Notes: generated by a model not told the origin, from the letters alone. DNA of 64,000 nt from DATGLG01 sp035294245 (GCA_035294245.1 DATGLG010000041.1:164776-228775); one strand, 5' to 3'; positions 56,169-64,000 are shown, counted from the first letter of the stretch. Numbers and translations are program-made.

Positions 56169-58003
56169 CAGCGCGCCTCTTCGCCATAGAGCTGTCGTGC
56201 GGCTTGCTCGATCGCCGTCTTGTCCGCGCCCTGCTTCACGAGGCGTTCGATCGTGGCCATCGCTTCGGGCGCGGGAAGAGGCAAGGCCTCCAGCTCGTAA
56301 GCCGAGACCGCGACGCTGCCGTTGATGCAGCGGAACACTGCATCGACAACGGCGGTATTCAGCAGTGCCGCCAGCGCTGCCAGCGATACTGAAGGTGTCC
56401 TGTTTACAGGGCGGATCATGTTGAGGTGGTTTTCCACGACCACTCCTCCGTGCTTGGTCACAAAAGAGTCTGGCATTTCCGCCGCAATCAGCCTACGTGA
56501 TTGCTCCTTCGCAGTCGTTCGCTGCAACAGCACGCACGGAAAATCAGTAACAACCCAGGTCTCGGAGGCTTGGGGCTCGAAATAGGGCTGGTGGTTTCGC
56601 TTCTTCGCGCGGAATTCGAACGTGCCGTCGGAGCGCACCGACTCGGCCCAGATCAGCGGGTAACGGCCCTTGCCGAGCTGGTCACGCAGGCTCGGCTTAT
56701 GCCGATTCCACACGAGCGGGCCGGTGCTCACTTTGTAGCCGTAGTCCGCTAGTCGATGCCGCATTCGCTGCGCGCCGCCAACAAGCTTGCTGTGGGCGTT
56801 GGCACGAGGGACAAGCCAGGGCTCGTCAGGTGCTGCAGGCAGTCCGAACGATCCAGCGGCCGTAGCGACGATCCCGCTATCCGGAGCCTGCGCGATAAAA
56901 TGGACCTGCCCGACGCCAGGCTTGCCGCCCCGCTTATAGGCGGCCAATACCGTTTCCTGCAGGACGTCGGCAAAGACGCCCTTGCGTTCGGAGATGAAAT
57001 CTATGCTCGCCGGCGGCGCTTCGCGCCCTAGCAGGCTCCGCAGCGCCTTGAAATATTCGCCAGCGAGAAAGCTCGTTGGCGTCACGTAAGCGATCACACC
57101 GCCGCGACGGGTGAAGCGCAACGCGAGATCAGTGAATACTCCATAGAGATTGGCATGCCCATATAGGCTACGCCGATACTTCTTGCGTAGCTCCGGCGAA
57201 AGGGTCGTGCGTCCATAGGGAGGATTGCCGATAACGAGATCGAAACCACCCCCCTCGGGGTCGCGCGAAAGGCTGTCGCACACGTCCACCACGCTCGCCA
57301 GACGCGTGCCGGAGGCCAGGCACAGATCGGCGAGCGCGACCTCGAGGAATACCTGGGACATCCACGCCGCGAAGGGATCGAACTCGAAGCCGCGGAGTCG
57401 ATTCAAGATGTTCTTGAGCGCGATCTTCGGGCTGCAATTCTCAAGACTCCGTGCCATGCGCAAAGCGACCGGAGAGAGGAACGCGCCGCCACCGCAGGCC
57501 GGGTCGAGCACCCGAGCCGAGCGCCAGTCAACACCAGCTTCGGAGGCCATGTCGAGCAGACGCTCGCAAAGCGCCGGCGGCGTGTAATAGGCGCCAAGCT
57601 CCGCACGGACCCTGCCCGGCATCGTCGCGGTGTAGAGGACGCCGATCAGATGGCTCGCTTCCATCACGTCGAGCGCTGCGGCGGCAATGCCGATACTATG
57701 CGCGAGCACGGCTGCCGGTTCGGGCAGACGCGCCAAGGTCACGGAGGCTGGTAGATCGCAGATCGCCCAGCGATCGGTCGAGCCCCCTTGTGTCGCATCC
57801 CAATAGGCCACGATGGCGGAATGGGCCATCGCACGCGCGAATGCGAGGCGTCCGTCGCTTTCCGACGAAGACGCGAGCGATCGAGCGCGCATCAGACCTT
57901 CGCTCAAGATCTCGCGTGCCGAATCCAGCGGCATGGATGTCGTGCCTCGTCCAACCGGAACGCTGTGCCCCTGGCTCCTTCTCCTCGCCCACTGGGTCGT
58001 CAT
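56168..58003 (-). CDS. N6-adenine DNA methyltransferase of the R-M module
   Basis: The 611-residue protein has a YTPP segment (140-143), SAM motif I as LDPACGGGAFL (166-176) and the catalytic NPPY (260-263) in GFDLVIGNPPYGRTTLSP. The order SAM motif then NPPY marks a gamma-type N6-adenine methylase. The C-terminal 300 residues (WNRHKPSLRDQLGKGRYPLI, ETWVVTDFPCVLLQRTT) look like the target recognition part, as in Eco57I-like and BsuBI-type methylases. It protects the host from the nuclease gene it overlaps. The start ATG 58003 has AGGGGAGA 13 bases upstream; an alternative is ATG 57934. Confidence 0.87.
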   Translation of the reverse strand: MTTQWARRRSQGHSVPVGRGTTSMPLDSAREILSEGLMRARSLASSSESDGRLAFARAMAHSAIVAYWDATQGGSTDRWAICDLPASVTLARLPEPAAVLAHSIGIAAAALDVMEASHLIGVLYTATMPGRVRAELGAYYTPPALCERLLDMASEAGVDWRSARVLDPACGGGAFLSPVALRMARSLENCSPKIALKNILNRLRGFEFDPFAAWMSQVFLEVALADLCLASGTRLASVVDVCDSLSRDPEGGGFDLVIGNPPYGRTTLSPELRKKYRRSLYGHANLYGVFTDLALRFTRRGGVIAYVTPTSFLAGEYFKALRSLLGREAPPASIDFISERKGVFADVLQETVLAAYKRGGKPGVGQVHFIAQAPDSGIVATAAGSFGLPAAPDEPWLVPRANAHSKLVGGAQRMRHRLADYGYKVSTGPLVWNRHKPSLRDQLGKGRYPLIWAESVRSDGTFEFRAKKRNHQPYFEPQASETWVVTDFPCVLLQRTTAKEQSRRLIAAEMPDSFVTKHGGVVVENHLNMIRPVNRTPSVSLAALAALLNTAVVDAVFRCINGSVAVSAYELEALPLPAPEAMATIERLVKQGADKTAIEQAARQLYGEEAR

Positions 58004-58309
58004 CGTTTTTGCCGTCTCCCCTTACCCGGCAGATTGAGTGGAAGCTGCCGTTATTCGTTTGCATATCGATCCAGAAACTCGCCGTCGGTTAGCGAGATAA
58101 ACAGAACAGACAAAGAACATATCACATGGGTCTGCCCCTTGCCATCCCCGTGGCTGTGCATCCAAACGCGGCCGTAGCCGTCCGCACTGAAAATGAAATT
58201 CGAAGCCACATAAATCCATGGTCCTCGCCCGCGCCGTCGGCCGGCTCAACTGAGTGAGCTCGCGGCGGCCGCGCTTGGCAAGTGCGGATCGGGGGCTAGA
58301 TAATCCGCC
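58004..58309. other. Intergenic region across the right module edge
   Basis: No gene is seen. Bases 58004-58216 are AT-richer than the surroundings and must carry the promoter of the R-M genes on the minus strand; no clear boxes stand out. Bases 58217-58254 are the right 38-bp repeat. Bases 58255-58309 are host sequence leading to the ABC transporter. Confidence 0.6.
58217..58254 (+). repeat. 38-bp direct repeat, right copy
   Basis: Identical to 55050-55087, including the in-frame TGA, but here not joined to any open gene. It marks the far edge of the R-M module and probably the original position of the giant gene's 3' flank (GTGAGCTCGCGG follows the stop). Confidence 0.95.
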
Positions 58310-60214
58310 ATGACCGCAGCTTCCCCCATCCCGCCCTCACCCCCGTCCGCATCCTCACCCGCACCGACATCATCGCAGCCGCAAGAGGCGCGGCAGAGCC
58401 TGCGCGCCATCCGCATGCTGCTGCCCTATCTCTGGCCCAAGGGCGAGCCCGCGCTTCGCCTGCGCGTCGCCATCGCCCTCCTCTTCCTCCTCGGCGCCAA
58501 GCTCTGCAACGTCTATGTGCCCATCCTCTACAAGCGCGCGGTGGACGCGCTCGGGCCCCATGTCGCGGGCGGGGCCGCCGTCCTCGCGGTGCCCGTCGGG
58601 CTGATCTTCGCCTATGGCGGGGCAAGGGTGCTGGCGCTCGCCTTCGGAGAGCTGCGCGACGCCGTCTTCGCCCGCGTCTCCCAGCGCGCCATCCGCCGCG
58701 TGGCGCTGCGCACCTTCGAGCATCTCCATCGCCTCTCGCTGCGCTTCCATCTCGAGCGCCAGACGGGCGGGCTCAGCCGCGCCATCGAGCGCGGCACGGC
58801 GGGGATCGAGTTCCTGCTCAACTTCATGCTCTTCAACATCCTGCCGACCCTCGTCGAGATCGGCCTCGTCTGCGGCATCCTGTGGGCGCTGCTCGACGGC
58901 TGGTACGCCCTCGTCACCCTGGTGACGATCGTGAGCTATATCGTCTTCACCCTCACCATCACCGAATGGCGCACGAAATACCGCCGCGAGATGAACACCA
59001 CCGACAGCGAGGCGAACACCAAGGCGATCGACAGCCTGCTCAACTACGAGACGGTCAAGTACTTCGGCAACGAGGCGCACGAGGCGCGGCGCTACGAGCA
59101 GGCGCGCATCCGCTACGAGCAGGCGGCGGTGCGCAGCAAGGTGACGCTCTCGCTCCTCAATGTCGGACAGGCCTTCATCATCGCCGTCGGGCTCACGGTC
59201 GTCATGCTGATGGCGGCTGGCGGGGTGGTGGCGAGGACGCTCAGCATCGGCGACTTCGTCCTCGTCAACACCTACCTCATCCAGCTCTACATTCCGCTCA
59301 ACTTCCTCGGCTTCGTCTATCGCGAGATGCGCCAGGCGCTGATCGATATCGAGAGCATGTTCCGCCTCCTCGAGATCAATGCCGAGATCGAGGACGCGCC
59401 CAGCGCCGTCCCCCTCCGCGTCGCCGGCGGCGAGGTCGTCTTCGCCGGCGTCTCCTTCGGCTACGATGCGCGGCGGCCGATCCTGAAGGACGTCTCCTTC
59501 ACCGTCGCACCGGGGAAGACCGTCGCCATCGTGGGGCCGAGCGGGGCCGGCAAGTCGACGATCTCGCGGCTCCTCTTCCGCTTCTACGACGTGAGCGCCG
59601 GGGCGCTCCGCATCGACGGGCAGGACGTGCGCAAGGTGACCCAGGCGAGCCTGCGCGCCGCGATCGGCATCGTCCCCCAGGACACTGTGCTCTTCAACGA
59701 CACCATCTATTACAACATCGCCTATGGCCGGCCCGGTGCCGCGCGGAGCGAGGTCGAGGCGGCGGCGCGGCTCGCGCGCATCCACGATTTCGTCATGGGG
59801 CTCCCCGACGGCTACAGCACGATGGTGGGCGAGCGCGGGCTCAAGCTCTCGGGCGGGGAGAAGCAGCGCGTTGCCATCGCGCGCACCATCCTGAAGCGCC
59901 CGAGCATCCTCCTCTTCGACGAGGCGACCTCGGCCCTCGACTCCAAGACCGAGCAGGAGATCCAGGCCTCCTTGCGCGAGGTCTCGGCCGACCACACCAC
60001 CCTCGTCATCGCGCACCGCCTCTCGACGGTGATCGACGCCGACGAGATCCTCGTGCTCGAGGAGGGGCGCATTGTCGAGCGCGGCCGCCACCGCGATCTG
60101 CTGCGCCAGGGCAGCCACTACGCCGAGATGTGGGCGCGCCAGCAGGAGGCCGCCGCCGAGCACGGCAGCGCCACGGTCGAAACAACGGCAGCGGCCCTGG
60201 CGCCGACGGCGTAG
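58310..60214 (+). CDS. Atm1/ABCB7-type ABC exporter
   Basis: A half transporter of 634 residues: a low-complexity Ser/Pro/Ala N-terminus, six membrane helices (about 50-330) and one ATPase domain. Walker A GPSGAGKSTI (about 409), signature LSGGEKQRVAIART (about 513) and Walker B ILLFDEATSALD are complete. The block NYETVKYFGNEAHEARRY and the LNFMLFNILPTLVEI helix mark the Atm1 group, which exports glutathione-linked sulfur or metal compounds and helps in Fe-S and heavy-metal balance. Before the R-M insertion it would have lain directly behind the giant gene. Confidence 0.9.
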   Translation: MTAASPIPPSPPSASSPAPTSSQPQEARQSLRAIRMLLPYLWPKGEPALRLRVAIALLFLLGAKLCNVYVPILYKRAVDALGPHVAGGAAVLAVPVGLIFAYGGARVLALAFGELRDAVFARVSQRAIRRVALRTFEHLHRLSLRFHLERQTGGLSRAIERGTAGIEFLLNFMLFNILPTLVEIGLVCGILWALLDGWYALVTLVTIVSYIVFTLTITEWRTKYRREMNTTDSEANTKAIDSLLNYETVKYFGNEAHEARRYEQARIRYEQAAVRSKVTLSLLNVGQAFIIAVGLTVVMLMAAGGVVARTLSIGDFVLVNTYLIQLYIPLNFLGFVYREMRQALIDIESMFRLLEINAEIEDAPSAVPLRVAGGEVVFAGVSFGYDARRPILKDVSFTVAPGKTVAIVGPSGAGKSTISRLLFRFYDVSAGALRIDGQDVRKVTQASLRAAIGIVPQDTVLFNDTIYYNIAYGRPGAARSEVEAAARLARIHDFVMGLPDGYSTMVGERGLKLSGGEKQRVAIARTILKRPSILLFDEATSALDSKTEQEIQASLREVSADHTTLVIAHRLSTVIDADEILVLEEGRIVERGRHRDLLRQGSHYAEMWARQQEAAAEHGSATVETTAAALAPTA

Positions 60215-60229
60215 CGTCTCATTCGCTAT

Positions 60230-60262
60230 TAGAGAAAAACAGGTTTGACAGTAATTTCTCTA
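60230..60262 (+). promoter_or_regulatory. Inverted-repeat operator and -35 box of the toxin-antitoxin pair
   Basis: TAGAGAAA at 60230-60237 and TTTCTCTA at 60255-60262 are exact inverted copies with a 17-base spacer that contains TTGACA (60245-60250). The AT-rich patch stands out in a GC-rich neighbourhood. An operator here fits autorepression by the XRE antitoxin; a matching -10 box is not clear. Confidence 0.5.
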
Positions 60263-60279
60263 TCGGCGAAGATGCAAGC

Positions 60280-60537
60280 GTGAAGCTTGCGATCGACAAG
60301 GCTGCCGCCAAGATTCTCGATCGGATGCAGCCAAAGCGCGCCTCGGCTATCGTGGCCGAGCTGGAGACGATCGCCGCCGATCCCTTTGCCCGTCACGGCA
60401 ATGTCAAGGCGCTGGCCGGGGCGAAGGACCGCTTCCGGCTCCGCCATGGCGACTGGCGCGTGCTCTACAAGCTCGACCGGACGACTGCCGTGATGACCGT
60501 GTACTGGATCGGCACGCGAGGAGGTGCCTACCGATGA
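60280..60537 (+). CDS. RelE/ParE-superfamily toxin
   Basis: An 85-residue protein, starting VKLAIDKAAAKILDRM with GTG 60280, with the RelE-like end: LAGAKDRFRLRHGDWRVLYKLD then MTVYWIGTRGGAYR. The RFRLRHGDWRVLY segment is the conserved beta-strand pair of RelE/HigB ribosome-dependent mRNA interferases. No ATG is available in frame after the upstream stop. The XRE gene overlaps its stop as ATGA, which gives toxin-before-antitoxin order, as in higBA. Confidence 0.85.
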   Translation: MKLAIDKAAAKILDRMQPKRASAIVAELETIAADPFARHGNVKALAGAKDRFRLRHGDWRVLYKLDRTTAVMTVYWIGTRGGAYR

Positions 60538-60899
60538 CCCGACGCAGCAACGCAGCCCGCAAGGGCAACACCGTCGAAATCCCCCGCGCGAAATACGAGG
60601 AGATCCTGGAGCGGCTCGAGGACCTCGAGGACGCCCTCCGCCTCAACCGCCTCGAGGCCGAGAGCAACCCGCGCGATCACCTGCCTGTCGAGCTCGTGAA
60701 GCGCATGATCGCCGGCGAGAGCCTGGTGCGCATCTGGCGCGAGCATCGCGGCCTGACGATCACGGCGCTCAGCGAGAGGAGCGGCGTCGGCATCAGCTAT
60801 ATCTCCGAGATCGAGAGCGGAAAGAAGCCAGGCTCCGTCGACGCGCTCAAGCGTCTGGCGGACGCCCTCGATCTCAGGATCGACGACTTGGTTCGATGA
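60534..60899 (+). CDS. XRE-family antitoxin
   Basis: A 121-residue protein. The N-terminal part (VEIPRAKYEEILERLEDLEDAL) resembles the toxin-binding segment of HigA/RelB-type antitoxins, and residues from about 60 form an XRE helix-turn-helix: REHRGLTITALSERSGVGIS then YISEIESGKKPGSVDALKRL, read in two parts. It should neutralise the toxin and repress the operon. ATG 60534 overlaps the toxin stop. Confidence 0.87.
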   Translation: MTRRSNAARKGNTVEIPRAKYEEILERLEDLEDALRLNRLEAESNPRDHLPVELVKRMIAGESLVRIWREHRGLTITALSERSGVGISYISEIESGKKPGSVDALKRLADALDLRIDDLVR

Positions 60900-60926
60900 T
60901 CCATTCCCGATCGACACGGCGCGGCC

Positions 60927-61679
60927 TCACATCGCGCGGAGGAAGAAGGCGACAGTGATTGCCGCGGTGATGGCGACGACGCCCGCGCGGATAAGACGCG
61001 CGTCGAGGCGGCGGGCGAGGCGCGCCCCGGCATAGCCGCCGAGCGCGGCGGATACCAGCACGGCGAGGGTCTCGGGCCAGCGCACCGCCCCCGCGACGGC
61101 GAAGCAGAGCACGGCTATGGCATTCGTCGCGGCGACGAGGACGGTCTTGGCGGGGTTCATCGCGCGGAGATCGGCGCCGTCGATGAGGCCCCACACCGCC
61201 ATCATCATGATGCCGACGGCGCCGCCGAAATAGCCGCCATAGACCGCGAGGAGAAATTGCGCGGCGAGCACGGGGGGCGCGCTGATCGGGCGGCCGCGCC
61301 GCCGGAGTGCCGCGCCGAGCCGGCGGCCGAAGGCGAGCGCGAGGGTCGCCAGCAGCAGCAGCCAGGGAATGACCGCATCGAAGGTCGCGGCCGGGGTCGC
61401 GAGGAGCAAAGCGGCGCCGGCGGCGCCGCCGACGAGGCTCGCCGCCAGGAGCGCGCGCAGCCTGACCCCGCCCAGGGAAACGAGATCGGCGCGATAGGCC
61501 CAGGCGCTTGCGAGGCTGCCGGGGAAGAGCGCGACGGTGCTCGATGCATTCGCTGCGACCGAAGGCAGACCGGCATGGATAAGCGCCGGGAGGGTCACGA
61601 AGGAGCCGCCGCCGGCGACGGCGTTCATCGCGCCCGCGAGCAGGCCTGCGCCCAGCAATGACAGCACCGAATGCGCCAT
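60927..61679 (-). CDS. TSUP (TauE/SafE) family membrane protein
   Basis: A 250-residue permease with about seven to eight helices in two related halves. The N-half motif GLLAGAMNAVAGGGSFVTLPALI and the C-half motif AVYGGYFGGAVGIMMMA are the TauE/SafE duplicates. Family members export sulfite, sulfoacetate or other organosulfur anions; the cargo here is unknown. The start ATG 61679 gives the normal N-terminus; the open frame beyond lies in the dispersed repeat. It is divergent from the LysR gene, which may control it. Confidence 0.85.
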   Translation of the reverse strand: MAHSVLSLLGAGLLAGAMNAVAGGGSFVTLPALIHAGLPSVAANASSTVALFPGSLASAWAYRADLVSLGGVRLRALLAASLVGGAAGAALLLATPAATFDAVIPWLLLLATLALAFGRRLGAALRRRGRPISAPPVLAAQFLLAVYGGYFGGAVGIMMMAVWGLIDGADLRAMNPAKTVLVAATNAIAVLCFAVAGAVRWPETLAVLVSAALGGYAGARLARRLDARLIRAGVVAITAAITVAFFLRAM

Positions 61680-61983
61680 GGCGTAAGCTTGACCGCGGCT
61701 GGCCTCGCGCGCAATCTGGCATTGGCGGAGCCAGCCTTCGGCATTGGCGAAGGTGGCAAGGTCATCGCGAGCCCCGCGAGGGGCGAAGCGATCCAGTCTT
61801 CCAAAACTATCCTGGATGGCGTCGTCCCACGCCACCTCGCTTTCGCTCGGTGTCGCGGTCCTCGCCATGACGACCGCGACCGCTTCGTGATCCGCACATG
61901 ATAGAGGAGAGCATTTTTCAATAGCCTGTTGAACGCGAAGCGCTCTTGCTGAGCGGATCATTCACCGAGCCCGGGAGGCCGCA
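61680..61983. other. Intergenic region between divergent TSUP and LysR genes
   Basis: About 300 bases without a gene. The second copy of the dispersed repeat fills 61761-61890. The rest should hold the promoters of both divergent genes; no clear boxes were recognised. GGGAGG at 61973-61978 is the ribosome binding site of the LysR gene. Confidence 0.6.
61761..61890. repeat. Dispersed palindromic repeat, copy 2
   Basis: Same orientation and near-identical core as 45153-45290: GCGATCCAGTCTTCC, ATCCTGGATGGCGTCGTCC and CTCGCCATGAC recur in order. Its outer ends GTCATCGCGAG and CTCGCCATGAC are inverted copies, so the single strand can fold. Confidence 0.85.
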
Positions 61984-62874
61984 ATCTCATTCGACCTGAC
62001 AGATCTGCGCCTGTTCCTCCAGGTGGTCGAGGCGGGAAGCATCACCCGCGGGGCGGCGCGCGCCCATCTCGCCTTGGCCGCCGCCAGCGCGCGCATGCAG
62101 AATCTCGAGGCGGCCCTCGGCACGGCCTTGCTGGAGCGCGGCCGCCGCGGTGTGCGGCCGACCCCCGCGGGCCACGCCCTCGTCCACCATGCGCGGGTGG
62201 TGCTGCTGCAGGTCGAGCGGCTGCGCGGCGAGCTCGGCGGCTATGCGCGCGGGCTTACGGGCGAGGTGCGGCTCCTCTCCAACACGGCGGCCCTCGCCGA
62301 ATTCCTGCCCGAGGCGCTGAGCACCTTCCTCGCGGCGCATCCCGCGATCGATATCGATGTCGAGGAGCGCCTCAGCAGCGAGATCGTGCAGGCGGTGGCG
62401 GAGGGCCAGGCGGAGATCGGCATCGTCGCCGATACCGTCGATCTCGGCGCGCTCGAGACCTTCCCCTTCCGCACCGATCGGCTGGTGCTGGTGACGGCAC
62501 GGCGCCATCCGCTTGCGGCGCGGCGGCGTATCCGCTTCGCCGAGGTGCTGGACGAGCCCTTCATCGGCCTTGGCGCCGGCAGCGCGCTCCAGGACCATCT
62601 CGCCGTTCACGCCGCGCGCCTCGGGCGGCGGCCGAAATACCGGGTGCGGCTGCGCAGTTTCGATGCCGTCTGCCGCCTGGTCGAGCGCGGTGTCGGCATC
62701 GCGATCGTGCCCGATACGGCGGCGCGGCGCTGCGCGCGCGCCATGGCGATCCGGCGCATTCCGCTTGCCGATCCCTGGGCGCTGCGCCATCTCACCATCT
62801 GCGTGCGTCGCTTCGACGAGCTGACGGTCCAGGCCCGGCTCCTCGTCGAGGCGCTCAAGCGGCCCGAGGCGTGA
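61984..62874 (+). CDS. LysR-family transcription regulator with a non-standard start codon
   Basis: A 296-residue regulator: N-terminal winged helix (DLTDLRLFLQVVEAGSITRGA, then ARMQNLEAALGTALLER read in parts, with TPAGHALVHHA) and a LysR substrate domain with a co-inducer pocket. The expected start is just before SFDL; there the codon is ATC (61984-61986), with a perfect GGGAGG five bases upstream. The first standard start codon in frame is GTG 62023, which would remove the first helix. So either ATC is used as a rare start, or the base is a mutation or error. The EamA exporter follows after 35 bases and may be its target, or TSUP on the other side. Confidence 0.8.
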   Translation: MSFDLTDLRLFLQVVEAGSITRGAARAHLALAAASARMQNLEAALGTALLERGRRGVRPTPAGHALVHHARVVLLQVERLRGELGGYARGLTGEVRLLSNTAALAEFLPEALSTFLAAHPAIDIDVEERLSSEIVQAVAEGQAEIGIVADTVDLGALETFPFRTDRLVLVTARRHPLAARRRIRFAEVLDEPFIGLGAGSALQDHLAVHAARLGRRPKYRVRLRSFDAVCRLVERGVGIAIVPDTAARRCARAMAIRRIPLADPWALRHLTICVRRFDELTVQARLLVEALKRPEA

Positions 62875-62909
62875 TAGGATCGCGCCCGTCGCGGCAAGGG
62901 GAGGAGATC

Positions 62910-63836
62910 ATGCGCGATGCGCAGGCATTTCCGGGGCGCGCTCTCGCCGCTCCGACATCGCCCGAGCGTGGCGGGCCGCGCGCCCTCCTCGCGCGCGCCG
63001 CGGCGGCCACACCACCCCCCGCCCTCGTCCTCATCTCGATCCTCTCTGTCCAGCTCGGCGCCGCGCTCGCCGTCGAGCTCTTCGCGGCCCTCGGGCCGGC
63101 GGGCGTCGTCTTCCTCCGCGTCGGCTTCTCGGCGGTCCTGCTGCTCGCCGCTGCTCGGCCCCGGCTCGGCCCAGAGCTGCGCCGCCATGCGGGGCCGCTT
63201 CTTCTCTTCGGCGCCGTCATCGCCGGCATGAATCTCTGCTTCTACGAGGCGATCGCGCGCATTCCCCTCGGCATCACCGTGACCGTCGAGTTCGTGGGGC
63301 CGCTTGCGGTCGCCGTGGCCACCTCGCGCCGCCTCGTGGATTTCCTCTGGATCGCGCTCGCCGGCGCGGGCGTGGCCTTGCTCAGCCCGGAGGTCGGCGG
63401 CGCCCTCGATCCCCTCGGGCTCGCCTTCGCCGTCATCGCCGGCGCCGGCTGGGGCTGCTTCGTCCTCCTGAGCCGGCGCATCGGCCAGGCCTTTCCCGGG
63501 AATGCCGGCCTCGCTTTCGGCATGGCGATCGCGACCATCCTGCTGCTGCCCGCGGCCCTTCTCGGCGGCGCCGCGGCGCGGCTCGATCCACTCGTTCTCC
63601 TCGGCGCCTTCGCCGTCGCGGTGCTGGCGGCGACGATCCCCTTCTCCCTCGAGTTCGAGGCGCTGAAGCGCCTGCCGCCGCGCGTCTATGGCGTGCTGGT
63701 GACCCTCGAGCCCGCGGTCGCCGTCGCCATCGGCGTCGTGCTGCTCGGCCAGGCCGCCACGCCGCGCATGCTGCTCGCCGCGAGCTGCGTCACCGCGGCC
63801 GCCATCGGCATCACCTTCTTCACGCGGCGGCGCTGA
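62910..63836 (+). CDS. EamA/RhtA-family exporter
   Basis: A 308-residue inner-membrane protein with about ten helices in two EamA halves, after a 40-residue polar N-terminus. Phrases AALGPAGVVFLRVGFSAVLL, IARIPLGITVTVEFVGPLAV and RLPPRVYGVLVTLEPAVAV are those of RhtA-like transporters, which export threonine, homoserine or other metabolites. GGGGAGGAG lies six bases before ATG 62910. Likely co-transcribed with the LysR gene. Confidence 0.88.
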   Translation: MRDAQAFPGRALAAPTSPERGGPRALLARAAAATPPPALVLISILSVQLGAALAVELFAALGPAGVVFLRVGFSAVLLLAAARPRLGPELRRHAGPLLLFGAVIAGMNLCFYEAIARIPLGITVTVEFVGPLAVAVATSRRLVDFLWIALAGAGVALLSPEVGGALDPLGLAFAVIAGAGWGCFVLLSRRIGQAFPGNAGLAFGMAIATILLLPAALLGGAAARLDPLVLLGAFAVAVLAATIPFSLEFEALKRLPPRVYGVLVTLEPAVAVAIGVVLLGQAATPRMLLAASCVTAAAIGITFFTRRR

Positions 63837-64000
63837 GGCCTCGCCACAGCGCAAGGCCGCTGTAGCTGACGCGTCAAGTTGACCGGTTTTTGTAGCGCAT
63901 CAAATGACCGCTTCTGCTGTGGTTGGGGCTGTGGGCAAGCCGGAGGCTTGTCCACAGCCGTTGCGCCGGCGAAGCGGCTTAGGCGGCGCACTCAGGGGTG
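63837..64000. other. Right edge: repeats and a hairpin, possible insertion sequence end
   Basis: Two related direct motifs, GCGTCAAGTTGACCGG and GCATCAAATGACCGC (63870-63920), are followed by a 15-bp hairpin (63927-63941 with 63945-63959, loop GGA). IS21-family ends carry such repeated internal motifs, so this could be the left end of an element that continues outside the window. No transposase is visible; the evidence is weak. Confidence 0.3.

Larger units (their letters stand above)
55088..58254. mobile_element. Inserted type II restriction-modification module with target duplication
   Basis: The 3,167-bp segment has a lower GC content and other codon use than its surroundings and holds only the nuclease and methylase genes. 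It is bounded by exact 38-bp direct repeats, of which the left copy completes the giant gene and the right copy (58217-58254) is a non-coding remnant. No integrase, transposase or terminal inverted repeat is seen. This fits acquisition of an R-M unit with a long target duplication. Confidence 0.75.

Noticed and set aside
55088..58254. Integrase- or transposase-borne island
   Set aside because: Only two genes fit in the segment and neither is a recombinase; no terminal inverted repeats were found.

Overview
The window is a chromosomal segment of a GC-rich alphaproteobacterium, most likely of the order Hyphomicrobiales (Rhizobiales). Four things point there: a class I lysyl-tRNA synthetase, a Usg protein, a degenerate EAL protein built like TipF, and a 2,366-residue coiled-coil protein that resembles the growth pole ring protein (GPR/RgsE) of polar-growing rhizobia. 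All calls come from reading the sequence; no database search was run.

Bases 1-12500: end of an ABC exporter permease; an arginine operon argD-argF with hslO (Hsp33) behind a good sigma-70 promoter; a lipoprotein; on the other strand argE, folE, apaG and a radical SAM enzyme; then ggt, a glycosyltransferase, a UDP-xylose synthase type enzyme, tRNA-Gly(CCC) and a frameshifted GFA-family gene.

Bases 12600-22000: a complete MdtABC-type RND efflux operon on the minus strand (adaptor, two pumps, outer-membrane lipoprotein) with ATGA overlaps. Bases 22200-31300: a DUF1989 protein, a VIT-family transporter, KDG kinase and KDPG aldolase (lower Entner-Doudoroff), a small secreted peptidoglycan-binding protein, an HpcH/HpaI aldolase, the PdeM phosphoesterase, two tandem DUF6134 paralogues, Zur, heme A synthase and Usg.

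Bases 31380-45700: groESL under a CIRCE operator, a TerB-like protein, a DinG-type Fe-S helicase, class I lysS, DUF488, a lower-GC patch with a DUF3800 gene and a foldable intergenic element, a branched-chain aminotransferase, DUF952-pyrD, the EAL protein, a HAD phosphatase and a small conserved protein.

Bases 45800-60900 are the most interesting part. Methylmalonyl-CoA mutase is followed after four bases by the giant GPR-like gene. Its core has six tandem units of exactly 525 bp (175 residues, 25 heptads) and a seventh diverged one. A BsuBI/PstI-like type II restriction-modification module abuts its 3' end. The module is bounded by an exact 38-bp direct repeat that duplicates the last 12 codons and stop of the GPR-like gene, so the host frame stays intact. 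No integrase or transposase lies inside. After it come an Atm1-type ABC transporter and a RelE/XRE toxin-antitoxin pair with an inverted-repeat operator.

Bases 60900-64000: a TSUP permease, a LysR regulator whose ribosome binding site points to an ATC codon where ATG is expected, an EamA/RhtA exporter, and a right edge that may be the end of an insertion sequence. Dispersed palindromic repeats occur in several gaps; two copies (45153-45290 and 61761-61890) are almost identical.
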